A DNA stretch of 64,000 bases from Salvia splendens (Eukaryota > Streptophyta > Magnoliopsida > Lamiales > Lamiaceae), in NCBI RefSeq assembly GCF_004379255.2, contig NC_056037.1, positions 36,677,012-36,741,011 of the forward strand, in the 5' to 3' direction. How positions within the stretch are numbered: the stretch's first letter is position 1; the number at the start of each line of letters is the position of its first letter. Below the pieces are notes generated by a model, which saw nothing but the letters and a program-made list of their open reading frames with translations, did no database searches and was not told the DNA's origin. This document shows positions 27,441 to 41,209 of this stretch, piece after piece. The translations under genes were made by a program, and so were the position numbers.

Positions 27441-27983
27441 ATATCGAGTTGAACGCTCCCGGTCCATTTGCTATCATATTGATAGTAGCACCCCTTCTCT
27501 CACTGACTGCAACTGGAGTAGCTTCATGATTTGATTGCGTAAATTGTAATAACCAAACTTATCTTCCAAATTGAGGTTAATTAAGCTCCTACATGATTTC
27601 AAGTCTATCATATCATATACAATTTCACAACAAAAATATCTCTATATACAACAAATCTGAAATTCAAGATTTTTTTCAATTGACTTATAAAGTTTCTGAA
27701 TGAACCAGAATTTAACAAAACTTCAAAAACTTTTGAGGCGAGGCCCTAAATAAAAATTCAGCACATTACAACAAGGTTTGCAAAGACTGAATTAAATTAT
27801 TGTCATTTCTATGAAAAATGTTTATCATCGACTATTCCAATTGACCTCTAAAGGGCCAAATGCTTCTCACTCAACTCAACCCCCAAAATAAAACAAAGAA
27901 TTAACCTCTACAAAAACTGTACAAAACTCTAGTCATGTACAATAATTGTGAACAAGATCAATACAACACATTTTTTTTTCTAT
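27441..27983. other. 3' regions of convergent genes
   Basis: About 540 bp between the stop codons of the amidohydrolase (plus) and GYF-domain (minus) genes. It is AT-rich, presumably 3' untranslated sequence of both. Nothing else is seen. Confidence 0.6.
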
Positions 27984-30900
27984 TTAATCTTCAACGCGCT
28001 GAATTTCGCCCATCATGATCCGATTACTAGTGACCTTGAAACCAAGAAGTGCAGGATCAATCTGTCTGCCTTTCTTGCCCTTCTTTTTGTTCCGAGCCCC
28101 AGAAGCTCCATCTAGCGCCTCTGAAGCTGCTGCTGCTGCTGCTGAAGCATGCGTTTCTTGAGGTGTTGGCTTCTTAGCGCTGCTTTTAAGCATATCACTG
28201 AATGATGTTTCCAATACATCGGCATCATTACAGGATGATGTTCGTCGGAACTGTACATCTCTTCTGCTAGCCGCTTCTACATTTCCTACAGCTGTAACAC
28301 CCACCTCCCTTCTCACTCCTGCAACCATGTGGTGAAGCATTTCAACATTATTGTTATTTAACAATCACACACAAAGTTAACATCCTCCTCAATGTTTACT
28401 CAAAATTTATACCACAACTTACCATCAGGAGTTACTGTACTTGAAACACTTTTCCCTCTGACTAAGTCAACATTCAGCTCTGACAGCGCTTCCTGAGAAG
28501 ATGCAGCTCGTGATACAGGTGGACGCCTCAGCAAGACATTCTCTGGTCCTTTAGAACTGGACGATCTCAACCTATTCACAACTACACTAGTGAGAACTGA
28601 ATCCAAAAACAAGCTGTTTGCAGCAAGGTCAGGCAAGCTCAAAAGATAGGCATACTTCAAAGGCATATGAATATTAAGGCCAAATGAAGTGCAAATATCT
28701 GTAAAGATAAAAAAAGCCAGATAGAGTTCACATATGATTTCAACCCAACTACAAATGCAACTTGAATCCCTAGCAACATACATTAACATCTAGAACAAAT
28801 GTTTATGATTTCAGAACCACCAAGCAATTTTAAATTCAACTCTTTCACCACATCACACCGCTTCTATAGAATCTTCATGAACCTACCAGTTCAGCTTCAC
28901 TTAAAGCTAATCCCACATGCCTCCACACATCTATAAAAATCTTTGGGCCCACATATATAGTAGCTAAATATGAGTGTAAGAAATTATAAAGTTCACTGCT
29001 AGTATACTTCTGTAGAGCACCAATGCAAATAAAGCTTTATGAGTGTAGCACAACAGGCGAGCAGCTAATTTTTTCTTACCTATCCTTAGCAGTGTCCTCT
29101 GGAACAGAATCATCTGATCCAATTTTGATATTCTGAAAACCTGACCATTTTATCCACATCAAGTTTTTGTCAAGTAAAGGATATGGAGGAAACAAAAAGC
29201 TTATAAAGAAAATTAAGGGCAAGAAAACTAAGGAAGCTATTAACAATACCAGCAGAACCAAGTGACTTATTCCTGCTTAGGACATTGACTGGCATTTCCC
29301 TTTCCCCTCTGTCGTTAGAAGTTAAGCCAGCCTGCTCAATTAAGCCTTCTTGAGCATCAGAAATTATGCCCTGAACATTGCCTTCATTAGTGAGCATTTT
29401 TGTTCTTTCTACATTGGTAAGAGCTGCCGCGATGTTTTTACTAAAATTACCATTGCTTACCTCATCAACAGCAGCAGCAATCATTCCTCCACCTTTAGAT
29501 CGATAAGGCAATCCACCAATTTCCAGGATACTGCTTATTCCCTCAGATGGTCGATTCTGTGGAGGCAGACCTGAATCAGAATTGAAGGACCCAATAGTGA
29601 ATGAGTTGTTGAAACCAGATTCCTGGTCTGAAAGAGCACCGAATGACTGGTTTGACATGCTCCTATGGCGATGACCTGAAGGTGGCCTTCTCTCGTTTGG
29701 TACTCCATTAATCACATCAGGGTGTTCACTTGATGCGTGACCAGTTTTCTGCTGTAGTAGCTCCATAAGCAATCGCTTAGAACTGTCATCATTTGATCCA
29801 GCTGACATCCACAAACTAGGATCTTCAGTATTTCTTTTGGCATCTATCTCTCTCCTCTGCCTTTCATTATGAAGGTGTTGTTGAACTCTAGACTCCATCC
29901 AATCATTTGATAAATGACCATTATTATCGGACCAATGGCCCTCTGTTGTATCCATTCGTGAATCATGAAATTGATTGGAATGTAAAGGGTGGTTTATATG
30001 CTGAGAAAACATGCCAGACGAGAATCCTCCGCCTTGACCACTAGATTGAATCCGTGCAATCTGCTCCTGCATTTCTAGGCCACGAGCCAATGAATTCACA
30101 ACATCACGATTTACCCCAGCAGGACCCACAGGCAATGACATTGAACGCTCAAAAGGTAACATGCCAGGCTCATAAAGACCATGTTGGAGTCGGTCATGTA
30201 CAGAAAGGTTGCGTTCAAGAATGTTGAGATGCTCCTCAGGAGGTGGAATTTGTTGGGAATAAAAGTCCAATGGACCAAATCCAGCAGTGATAGCTCTATT
30301 AGAGGCAGAGGGATTTCTGTGAAAATTACCAGCATCATCAAGCGACCACCCAGGGTTGATTGGCCTATCTTCCATTTCCAATCGCTGCCTTAGCCCCAAA
30401 GGCAACTGCCTCCCATGCAACTGATCTTGCTGAATGATCTGTTGATCCAGGGGATGAATTTGCCCATGCCTTCCGTGAGACAAAAGATCCACTAAATCAT
30501 TTTGATGCCCTTGATGAGGCACTTGACCAAATTTTGCTTGAATTAGCTGCTCAAGGGATGGATCAGAATGCCTAGAAGGAAATTGGGAGCGTTGTTGCCT
30601 ATCATTCAGAATTTGCTGCTTCAATAAAGCCTGTTCAAGAGCAGCACGAGACTGCCCACGACCTGACTCGCGCATTTGACTCTGCAGCAACTGCTCAAGA
30701 AGAGCCTGTCTTGCCTGAGACTGCTGTTGCTCTTTCAACAACATTTGCTGTTGATGGAACTGCTCTTGTTGCTGCAGCTGCTGCTGTTGTTGAAGTTGGA
30801 TCTGCCTCTGCTGCTGCCGCTGAAGGGCTAATAGATGTTCCATATCTTGCCCCATTTGATTACCAAGCTGTTTGTGGTGCATCAACTTAGTAAATGGGGC

Positions 30901-33900
30901 CCCTTCTAGCATTGCATCATTCATGTGCGTATTAAGTGAAGGCACCACACCATGCTGCTGGAGATGTTGCTGCTGGAGTTGCTGTTGCAATAGCTTCTCT
31001 GCTATATCAAATTGGCTAAATTCTTGGTCCATTCTGGAAGATAGGCGACCATCCATGACATCTTGATACAAGTTGGAATTAGAATGTGAGCTGCTGCCAA
31101 AAGCATCATTCCATGCCTCTGGGGCGTGAGCCTGATTAGCCATGCCACTGAAAGGGGAAAGTCTACCACCAGGTCCTGAAACAAGTTTCTCCTGAACGCC
31201 TCCACTGAATGGAGGTGCCTGTTCACTCCTTGTGTGTGTACTGGCAAGCTCAGACCATCTAAAAGGATTCATTTTATTGTCATTCTGATTTGACATACTA
31301 GAGTCTGTCATTTCAGGAGGGAGATGTGACTGGTTCCCACTATTTGTGGCAGATTCCCCATAAACTCTCGACATCTTTCCTATAGCACCGCCACCACTAC
31401 CAGGTCTTCCAGGAAACACGATTTCTGTTTCAAAATAAAGATAAAAAGAATTAGAACTATATTCCATAGTGATAGTAAAGAAAAACTAATAAAAAACAGT
31501 AACAATGAACCAACCTTCATCTTGGACACCAAAATCACTGAAATCTTTTCCCTGAGAGTACATGTGTTGTGGCAGATGACGATGACTATCAGGTACATTT
31601 GACTGACCTTGATGTGAAGGGATATTATCAAACTCATGTAACTGCCATCTGGATCCATCCACTACAGTGGAAGAAACAGATTCAGGAACTGGAGCACCAG
31701 CTTGTAAGCATGTTTCAGATGCACCCTCCATTACAGAACTCAACTCATTTCCAATACCATACTCATGTCCAAATTTCAATTGAGGCATAACATCTCCCAA
31801 TTCAAGGAAGGGTGAGTCATCAGGTGCATCTTCCAAACGAACAGGTAAGTCAGCCCCAAAAAACCCTTGCTCAAACCATGAAATGATGTCCACCCCAAGA
31901 AAAGGCCCTTGTATCTCCCCTTGAGGATCCTGATAATACAAACTCAATTCCTCTGGAGGGATTCCTCTATCCAGCTGATATTCATTGGCTCTGCTCCCAG
32001 TCTTGTGCAGCTCGTCAGACCAGAACTGTTCTGATGTTTGAACAGATAAACGAGAGTTTGATTCACGGAGTTTATTGTTTACATCAAATGGTGAGGCAGA
32101 TTGGATACTGTCAAACAAAGGGTGCTGATTGACAGCAGGACCTGCAACCTTTAGCTGCAACTCACCATATTGAGCACCATTTAAAGCTTGCATATGGCCA
32201 ATATCCGGTTCTTTCCCGTTCATATTCTCTAAAACTTCATATTGATCTTCATAATTAACAGTTTTCTCTGCAGTAAAGTTAAAAAATATTTGAGTAAAAA
32301 GTATAGACTCCTCTATATAATATTCAAAATGCAGTCTAGTTCTCACCATTTAACAGACCTCCTTTTGATGAAGTATCATAGAATATGCTATCAACACTAG
32401 CTTCTTGAATATCAGCTGGTGATTTATCGAAGTTATCTGGTATATCTTCAGTGACATCAGCAGAGAAGGAAACCTGTCTTCCGATGGAGAATTCAACGTC
32501 TGCCACATCTATAAACACATGAAGAAATATTAATAACATAACCAAAAGAGATAGAGAAGTCAAGGCAAGAAATATTAGTGATATAACCAAAGGAGATAGA
32601 GAAGTCAAGGCAAGAAATATTAGTGATATAACCAAAAGAAAGAGAGAAGTGGAGGCAAAAACGGGTATATTAAAAGGACAAGAGTATCAGTTATGCATAA
32701 AACACCTGAAAAACTATCACCAGATCTGCCTGTCTTAAGTGCACTGTACAAGGCTCCACTGCTAGTTATTTTACCCTTCCATATGTCACTCAGTACAGCC
32801 TGTTACAGAAAGCATAGTTCGTCAAATTTCTGCAAGGCATCCTGTCTAAAAGTATCAATAATTTAGTAAAAAACTTATGAATAGATATACAAGGATTCGT
32901 AGGCTACACCTCTTGCTCAGAGTCCGGAGTAACAAAAGCTAAAGGTTCTGCAGCCTCTAATTGAGTTATTGGGGGTACTTCCTCAAAAGTGTCTGGCACA
33001 GGGGCAAGGGATGACTCCAGCGTTTGCTTACGATATATGTCAAGTAGTTTGCCTCTGGGGTAAACAAATTTTCCGTTTTTATCACACTGAGCAGCACCAA
33101 TTGGAGAAGAAGATGAAGGTCTTCCTATGGAAGCAGAAGATCTACCACGCCCTACAGTAAAGCCCACATTTGAACCATCAACTCTTCCCCTTTCAGGTCC
33201 AAATCCAGGAGCAGAGCGTTGACCAGATCCAGCAGGATTCCCCTCCATCCTATGCCGAGGTCTCCACTTATCACGAGAATCAGTGTCACGCTCAGGACCA
33301 GAACGACTATTTGAAACAAATGATTGGCTTTCATTATGGGACTCTTCCTTCTCCATGTCTGTCCTTTTATCCCCCCGAGAATCCTTTTCTTTGTCATCAG
33401 GACCCCACCTTAAAGACCATTTGCTATCACGCCTTGTTTCATTGCCAGCACTTCGATTATTAACATCATGCCACCTGTCAGTTGCTGGCAAAGATCTGTT
33501 CTCATTAGGTTCTCTGGCCAGAGCATTGTCAACCCGTCTGTCCATCTTCCTGCGATCCTTTCGCCCAAACGTTCCAGTTTCCCTTTCTTCTTCACGCCAG
33601 CGGCGAGCACTGTCAGGTTCAGGAGCAATCTTTCTCCAATCTTTTTTTTCCTCAGGAACATCTGAGCGCCAAACCTCCTTTTGGTTCAAATCAGCAGAGG
33701 TGCCAAGAGACAGAGAACTTGGGCCACGAGCTTCCTGATGAGAAGAAAAATAATATGTGATTATCTGAACATAAAAGAAAAACTAGAAAAAGTAGAGAGG
33801 AAAGATAATATGAGGTATAACATTTGAAGGGGTCAGTTTTACCAGGCTTTGCAAAGCTATAATATATGTTCAAAATGAAACATTTTTTTGACAGAGAACT

Positions 33901-34914
33901 AGAACAAGAATACTTGTATAACTAGACAGAAGGCTTGCAAAAGGCATCAAAACAGAAACAAAAAAATGAAAATATTTACATTATATACACGTACAAAATT
34001 GTCAAGCCAAAGTCATAAGCAAACAACATTGATACAGTGCACGAATGGCTTCATCAATCTAGAGATTGCATATTATGTGAAATCTTCAAGTCTCCAGCTT
34101 ATAAATCAATGATGTTCATCTAAAACGTGTCTATTGATTCAATCACCAATCAAGGCTTAGAACTAGGAGAAATTATGAACTATCCAAACTAATCCTCTAA
34201 CCCAGCTCATCAATGAGTTAGTTTAAGAAATCAAGTGACAAATGCTATAAGACAGGCATGGGGACTGGGGATTATTATATTTACCATTTTTGGCTCATTC
34301 GGCTTAGCATACAGCCACTGCGGGGACAGAGGAATCTCAGGAGCTGCTTGATCTGAAGAAAGTACACACAGATTTAAGGCAATAAGATGTAAGGATACAG
34401 AAGATACAGCGTATCACAAGGTGCCAGTAAATTGGCAAGCAAAACAATTATTACCCTTTGAATCATCCAGTGATCCCATCAACCCCTTGTCCTCATCATT
34501 TCCAGTGGAAGCTTCAGTAGCCAAAAATATTACCAGAATATATCAGTTACAGATTTTTAAAAATAAAGCGGAAAAAAACAACCAGAGCACAAGTAAATAG
34601 ACTAGAATTCACTCAATCCCAACATAACCAATCAATCTTAAGAACTCACTCGATAAGTTGATACTAAATCAGAAGTGAAGAATCTGATTTGAAACCCTAG
34701 GATATAGGTTGATAGCTACATTGTAAAAACAGATCCAAAACAAAGTACGGATTCGCACATGATATATTCAAATCCAAACAAAGAGAGTAAATCGATACAA
34801 TCACTAATCGATAAGAATTCGAAAAAACCAAAGATTACCTTTCGGAATCCAAGATTGATCGGACGGCTTCGAACCGATGAGATCCTCCGGAAGATCCAGC
34901 TTACTTTCCGCCAT
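27984..34914 (-). CDS. EXA1: GYF domain-containing protein, EXA1-like
   Basis: Eleven exons on the minus strand close to 1,584 residues: 34914-34839, 34511-34455, 34352-34285, 33734-32910, 32799-32706, 32508-32347, 32267-31515, 31424-29250, 29140-29080, 28571-28423 and 28318-27984. The start [12 protein letters not shown] matches the family. Residues about 292-298 (YPRGKLL) fit the YxxxxLL cap-binding-protein motif. The GYF domain spans about 535-590 ([16 protein letters not shown], then [14 protein letters not shown]), which binds proline-rich ligands. A Gln-rich, coiled region occupies about 860-960, and the C-terminus is basic (KKKGKKGRQ). Arabidopsis EXA1 acts in translational repression with an eIF4E-type protein and is a host factor needed by potexviruses; that role is transferred from family knowledge. 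The length is close to Arabidopsis EXA1 (about 1,700). Confidence 0.9.
32526..32660. repeat. 45-bp intronic tandem repeat
   Basis: Lies in an intron of the GYF gene (between 32508 and 32706). Units start ACCAAAAGAGATAGAGAAGT at 32541, 32586 and 32631, almost identical in the first two and decayed in the third. Confidence 0.85.
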
Positions 34915-37900
34915 CGCAACAAAATGATATTTCAGAGAATTTCAGGTAACAATCAAAGACAACGAACGGAGAATCAGACACAAAACAAACAAATAGTGAG
35001 AGCGAGATTGAGAGAGAAGTGAATCAGCGAGTGGCGATACAGAAATATCAGAGTGAGAAAGATTCCAGATGCAAATTGGGGGATGTATGCATATGTGATA
35101 TGTATAGGTAGAGCGAGAATTAGGGTTTGTGAGAGCAATTGGAAAATGAAGAGAGAGAAAATGTGATTGAAGAGGAAAACCAGAGAGGGTGAGGGTTTGG
35201 GTGGTCAGAACAGCCAAATCAAATAATCGACAATTATTATTATTTTTATTTTCGAATAAATCTAAGATTTGCAAAATGACCCCTTTGAGTTTTTCCTTCC
35301 ATTTAAATTAAATTTCATAAATTGCTTCTTCCATCCACATCGCACTAAATTTAACATAAAATGGTATATGAAGATTAAAAAAATGATGAATATTACTAAA
35401 AATTATAATAGATAGATTTTTATAGAATGCCCGAAGTAAACAAATGAGGCTTTTATTTATAGACAGAGAGGAGAATATTTTCTTTTCCGAAAAAGTTCTA
35501 AAGGGATAATTTTGCGTTACAAATTAGGTGGTTGTGTACAAACTCGGCTTGAATAGCTTTTATGGTTTCATTCCATTTTATTTTTTCGGCAAACAATCGA
35601 TTAATATTTGTATTCAGTTTGTTCAATTAGTTAAATAAACGGAGAATACAAGCTAAGATGATTTGAAATGTTATAATACTATTAGAGATATATGTATTCC
35701 TTTTTTGAGTCTCATCATTTTTCTTTGTGGCAACATTCATGATACTTAATTTCACTTAAATTATTCATTCTTTTATTCTTATACTTCTCATATTTTAGTC
35801 ACTTTCATATTTTATTGTCTAATTGTTTGTCTACTTCATTCTCTCTCGTATTTTATTTTCACTTCACTTAACTCACTACATACATAATTTTTAATATGCG
35901 TTCTCAAAATAAACATCTCAACGCTATTAGATTGAATCTTTTGAAAATAAAAAAATACGTTTAAGTGGCAAAGTTGAACACTGCAAGACTCTCACTGGCG
36001 ATGTGGCTTGGATTTAATTTATCACTATAGTATATCTCTTTATCTCGTGTAGTTGGTTGTCGCTTGCTTTCGGTGTATTGTATTTTCATCTTGTAATAGT
36101 TGAATGGTCCCACCTACGTAGTATAATATAATGCTTTAAATAATACTCATATTATGTGCTGTCTGACACACCGTATGTGGTAAAGGGTTTTAAATTCGGT
36201 GGTAATATCTTTTATTATATTGAGATATTAATATCATGTTTAGTATAATATGTTAAAATTAAATATGTGTAATGTATTAGTTAGTTATAACAAAGAAACA
36301 TTGAGTTTGAATTACCCACATACTCTCCTTATATAATGTGCATTTGTAATTAATATTGAAGAATGAAATCAATTTTATAACTATAGCACATCATTATCTA
36401 TATAATTTATAAGTTTAATTAATATATACTTATGGTGTTAATGATTTTATTTAATTAAATTACTTGTTTTCATCTTGTGTGGTGTGCAGTGATCCTCTAT
36501 ATTTGTAAAATATAATGCTTACTAATATATGTACTCGTTTGATAATACACCAATTAAAAGCCGATCTGCTCCGACATTATACTGATATATCAATATTCAA
36601 TATCATGTTTGGTAATTGGTATGATGTGGATTAGAATTTAATCTACCTAATAGTATTTGTTACTTTAGAGTTGGTTTGGGAATTCAAATTATGAGATATA
36701 AACATGGAAGAAATATTCAAAAATCCAAAAATTTTGTAACTAAATCCTAACCGAAACAAAATATAATAAACATCCAAAATTCTGAATTAAAATTTGTTAA
36801 TGATCATAAATATTGTGCTATAAATATAAAATAAAATTTTACAATAAAAAATTATTTAAATAAATTTATACTCCTCCATCCAAGAAAAATATTTTTATTT
36901 TATCATTCTACGAAGTCAACGAAAAATAATCTCATTTCAAAAATGAAAACTTCCTTTAGAACTCTAATCACTTTCTCTTTTCTCTATTACTTTATCTATT
37001 TTTTCTCCCATCCATCTTATTTTAACAATTTTTCATTAAAATTCGCGTCGTCCACAAATGACACTATTTCTGATAGATGTAGGGATTACATAATTTGAAT
37101 TTTTAATTTTGGTTTCAACTTAAAGTTCTTGATTCAAGGGTTTTGTTACTTGTGTATAACTTGATTAATGATTAGTTTGAAAAAATATCACTGATAATTC
37201 TCTATTTTTTTCTTAATTTCTTTTATCTAAATTGATTCCGCTTGTTCAATTATTCAACAATTTAGGACGTTGTATTATATTAACCCTTCATTATATGGAG
37301 TATATATTTTAATTTACTTCATACTACATACTAGTACGTATATTAGTATTTTTAGGGGATATTTTGTTGAATGTATATATATTTATTAATCAAAGTATTG
37401 CGTTTATTTGATCTTTATATACGCCATATCTCACTCTCGATATAGATTTTAGAGAGTGTGCTATTTCAATTCAAATATATTTCGGAATCCTTCTCCATAG
37501 ACTATATACATATTTTAGCATTGTAAGCGTATTTCCCCTAAAAATAATTGTATACCTAAAAAGTAATATTAGTGATTACTTTTCGAATCTACCTCATTCT
37601 CTTAAAAATTTCATTTTGTATCGATATTATTATCAAAATTCACTTCAATGATTGTGTCGTGATATTTGTGTTATTGGCTAGGATGACATGCTCTCATACA
37701 TTTACGTTTTGTTAACGAATTTAGAAAATTGATAGTACAATACACGAATAATACTAAATTGCTAATAACCACTAATATCACTCTTAAATTAAAATTTGTC
37801 CAAGAAAATCAAAGTTCTACACAAGTGTAATTGTGACCAAAATAAGTAATTAAACGTGTTGATTAATGCATCTCCTACAAAAAAGTTAAAGAGTGTGCAA

Positions 37901-38580
37901 CAAATTGTACTTGGCAACAATTAGATTCTACCAAAGCTAGTATATAACTTTAAAAGAAGGCAATCAAGAGAAATAAGATTTATAAAGTAGGATGCATATT
38001 TCATGTATTTCTTGTGTATTTTTGTATATTTGGAATGTGTTACATATATAATCTCTAGTCTTGGAGATGATAGTAAAAAATACAAGGAAAGTATAAAATA
38101 ATCTAAGTAAGCATATCAATGATATCAATTCTTGATTTTGATTTACTACCGATATGCTATTTCTATTTTTTTTTAATTCTGTTTCTTATCTGACAACCTT
38201 ATATGATATAATACGATTTCCAATTTTTTATAATTACATGAGAAACCGCATTAGATATAATTTACATTTTTTAAATACAAATAACATGAATTTTGAAATT
38301 AATTAAAAACAAAATATTAATAAATTATTAGGGGAAGCCTCTACTAGAATCCAGTAAATTCGATTGGGTTTGTATTTGACCAAAGTACCCCGTGACGAAC
38401 TTTCCAGAATATTCGAAATCTGCGTTTTTTCCTCCTCTCCTTTCCCAATTCCCATATATATGATCATCATTTCACAAAAATTATCATTAACAATCAATCA
38501 AAATCCATCAAATTTTCAGCTCAATTAGATTTCTATTTCAAAATCACTAATCACTAATATTTATCGTTAGAATCTCGGAA
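34915..38580. other. AT-rich intergenic region
   Basis: The first 300 bp hold the GA-rich 5' leader and promoter of the GYF gene. The rest is AT-rich, with no gene. Two stretches look like old Stowaway-type MITEs (about 35700-35935 and 36870-37085; the latter starts CTCCTCCATCC and ends GATAGATGTAGGGA). The last 250 bp (38335-38580) are the BAG gene promoter and resemble 42675-42900. Confidence 0.55.
36870..37085. mobile_element. Degenerate Stowaway-like MITE
   Basis: CTCCTCCATCCAAG at the left and a weak complementary end at the right. The internal motif ACTTTATCTATTTTTTCTCCC is common in this MITE class. Boundaries are approximate. Confidence 0.4.
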
Positions 38581-39492
38581 ATGTACAGTCCCTTCTTCAC
38601 AAATCACCGGAGGTACCAGCAACCCCACCCGACTTACCATCCATTTCACCCCGTTTACTACGCCGATCCGGTTCCAGAGGATCTCCGGCCGGCGGAGATG
38701 TCCGCAGCGCCGAAAGTAGTTCGGATTCCGGTTCAATTTGCTGGATCCGAGCGATTAGACCGGACGGAGTGGGCCGTGAAGATTCAGAAGGTTTTCAGGG
38801 GGTATTTGGCGAGGAAGAGCCTGCGGAAGGTGAAGGACATTAAACTCGAGGTGGATGAGATCGAGGAGAGGCTGAGGAGCTGCAAAACCGTCGAGTTGGT
38901 GAAGACGGACGCGAAGGAGCGGTTACGGATGAGCGAGAGCCTGATGTGTCTGCTGCTGAAACTGGATTCGATCTGTGGCGTGGATCTCGGGGTTAAGGGA
39001 TGCAGGAAGTCTGTGATTCGCAAAGCGATCGGTTTGCAGGAACGGATTGACGCGATCGTCGCGGGCGAAATTGAGGCCGGGGAGTGTGATTGTGACGTGG
39101 CGGAGAATTGTGCGGATCTGAAGGATTCGTGTGAGATCGAGTGCGACGCAGGCGTAAATGAGGCCGGGGAGAGTGAGTGTGGCGTGGCGGAGAATCGTGT
39201 GGATTTGGAGGAATCGTGTGAGATGGAGAGGGGTAGGGAGGATGAAGGTGGGATGGGGGATTGTGAGGTGAAGGCGAGTGGCGAAACAGAGAGAGAGTTG
39301 TTGGAGAAGACGGTGAAGGAGAATGAGAAGATGGTGAGGATGATGAGTGAGTTGTTTGAGAGGAATGAGGCGCAGACGAGGATGCTGAACGCGCTGACGC
39401 AGCGCGTGGGGATGTTGGAGAGGATGATCGTGTGTGATAGGATGAGGAAGAAGAAAAAGAAGGCCGCGCCATTGCCCTGTACAGACAAATAG
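38581..39492 (+). CDS. BAG-family chaperone regulator with IQ motif (intact copy)
   Basis: Single exon, 303 residues. An IQ calmodulin-binding motif (IQKVFRGYLARK, residues about 68-79) is followed directly by a helical BAG-type domain (about 85-160, with VDEIEERLR and GLQERIDAIVAG). This order is characteristic of the plant BAG5-7 subgroup, which binds Hsc70 and calmodulin. The region 160-220 is acidic and Cys-containing, and repeats itself once (CDVAENCADLKDSCE, later CGVAENRVDLEESCE). A coiled-coil-like stretch (about 235-280) and a lysine tail (KKKKK) follow. The start is supported by a closely similar start in the duplicate at 42901. Subcellular site and exact paralogue are not determined; relatives go to mitochondria, ER or vacuole. 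Confidence 0.8.
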   Translation: MYSPFFTNHRRYQQPHPTYHPFHPVYYADPVPEDLRPAEMSAAPKVVRIPVQFAGSERLDRTEWAVKIQKVFRGYLARKSLRKVKDIKLEVDEIEERLRSCKTVELVKTDAKERLRMSESLMCLLLKLDSICGVDLGVKGCRKSVIRKAIGLQERIDAIVAGEIEAGECDCDVAENCADLKDSCEIECDAGVNEAGESECGVAENRVDLEESCEMERGREDEGGMGDCEVKASGETERELLEKTVKENEKMVRMMSELFERNEAQTRMLNALTQRVGMLERMIVCDRMRKKKKKAAPLPCTDK

Positions 39493-39592
39493 TGCTGTGT
39501 TGTTTATTTCTCTTTGATGTATTTCACAAATTCGTATGCAGTTGAATTGAATTGAATTGAATCGTGAAAATACTCGTATACAACTTCTCTAA

Positions 39593-40253
39593 CCTTGCAT
39601 GCCCCAATCCAAGCCACAATTATTAAATTGCACTATTCGCAATTTCAACCTATTTATTCGTAAAATAGAATACGTTGAACAATTAAACCGGAAAAATTCA
39701 TTGTTCAGTCGAAAAACAAAAAAATACAACATTGAAATTTAAAAATTCCCAAAACAAAAAAAAATATATTAAAACATAAAATCAATGCTGGAAAACGTTG
39801 ACGTGTGTCCAAATTTCTTCAATTAGATTCGCTTGGAGGCGAGTGTGCAGTTTGAGCTTCTTCTTGGATTGCGGGCATCACCGTCTCTAACATTCGGGTC
39901 ATTTGAGCTTCGATTGCCCGTAGACCTTCACGATGAGGAGGCATTTTTTGAATTTTATAGTGTGAGAGGAAGAGAACTGAAGTTGAATAAAAATGAAAAT
40001 GGATGGAGGGGTATTTATACATAAATTTTCGAATAAAAAAAATAAAAAAAGTTGAAGTTCTGGCCTGAACCCTATATAACGCCGGGCCGGACCGGACCGC
40101 ATCACGTCACGTCCCGTCTCGCTTAACCCTGTGCCGGGCCGGACCCCGGGAGCGGCACCGGGACTGTCACAGGCCGCAAATCTCTTCCGTTTAACGCATG
40201 GCCCGGGCCGGGACTCAATCATTGCGGCCCGTCCCCAAGCGTTGGGGATACTC
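39593..40253. mobile_element. Harbinger-type non-autonomous element (a)
   Basis: TAA occurs at both edges (39590-39592 and 40254-40256). The right end has a GC-rich block (GGGCCGGACC type) ending TTGGGGATACTC. Its left subterminal region (CTATTTATTCGTAAAATAGA) matches elements b and c. A short minus-strand frame at 39819-39943 beginning MPPHREGLRAIEAQMTRM may be a relic of a transposon-encoded protein. The left end is eroded. Confidence 0.5.
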
Positions 40254-41209
40254 TAAGTATATTGTTACTTGGAGTATTTTGCAACTCTAAAATTTTTGTA
40301 AATCATTGAACGATTTTAATTGTCCAACAAGCTGGGTCTGACTCTGGGCATTTGCAATAGTGTCTTTTAATCCGTTATGCGAGGGAGGGGTGATGCGGGT
40401 AACATGACGTTTTGCATTGCGCCCGCCTCGGGCCTATAGAGATGGTGCGTGAAGCCCATTAACGAGCATATAGGTATGTAGTGTGAAGGTAGACATGCTA
40501 TTGAGTATTATTAAAATATTTAATAATTATTTTTGAAAAATTGGGAATAATCTTTTGAAATTACACTATTCAAATATATTCGTTAACTAGTGAGTTTTTA
40601 CTTATTTTTTTTTATTTTGTAATCATTCTATATTCACTTATAAATATTAAACTGAATCTGTACATATTAAAAAAAATCTCTTTTAATCAAATCTTACCTT
40701 ATATTAGGTTATACTTTGACTGTCCAGTTTAACTCGATATAGATTTTAATATATGTGAAGAAAAATATAATAAATGAGTCTCATTTTCGATATTGGTATT
40801 ATAACAAGAATATGGTTATAATAATTTAATGTAGTGCGTGGTTAATGACCAAAAATTATAAATAAAGATAAATGAGACTTAAAGCGTGGATATATCAAAA
40901 TAACTAATAAGAGTATGAGACATTATCTAAAAATTATAGAGAGGAAATATTATTTTAGGAATGTTTTATTGAATGCACATGGGGTATATTTTTTTTTATA
41001 ATTATCATATTATGTTCAATTCAAATGTATTATGTAAATATTCATTATATTAATAGAGTGATTAATTTTCAATATAACCCACATTGTTGAAAACTATATT
41101 TCTCCAAATTCGACTCATAAGATTCAAATTTAGAATAAAAGATTCTTGATATTTTGTTCGGATCTAATTTTGGGCTAATATAAAAATAAATTAATAAGGA
41201 GTTTGTTAA
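40254..41209. other. AT-rich spacer
   Basis: About 950 bp between two Harbinger-type elements. I see no gene. A short GC-richer piece (40330-40450) could be another eroded element end. Confidence 0.5.

Noticed and set aside
38784..39488. Minus-strand open frames of 234 and 159 residues
   Set aside because: They are antisense to the BAG/IQ gene; low-complexity Ser- and Pro-rich translations with no domain.
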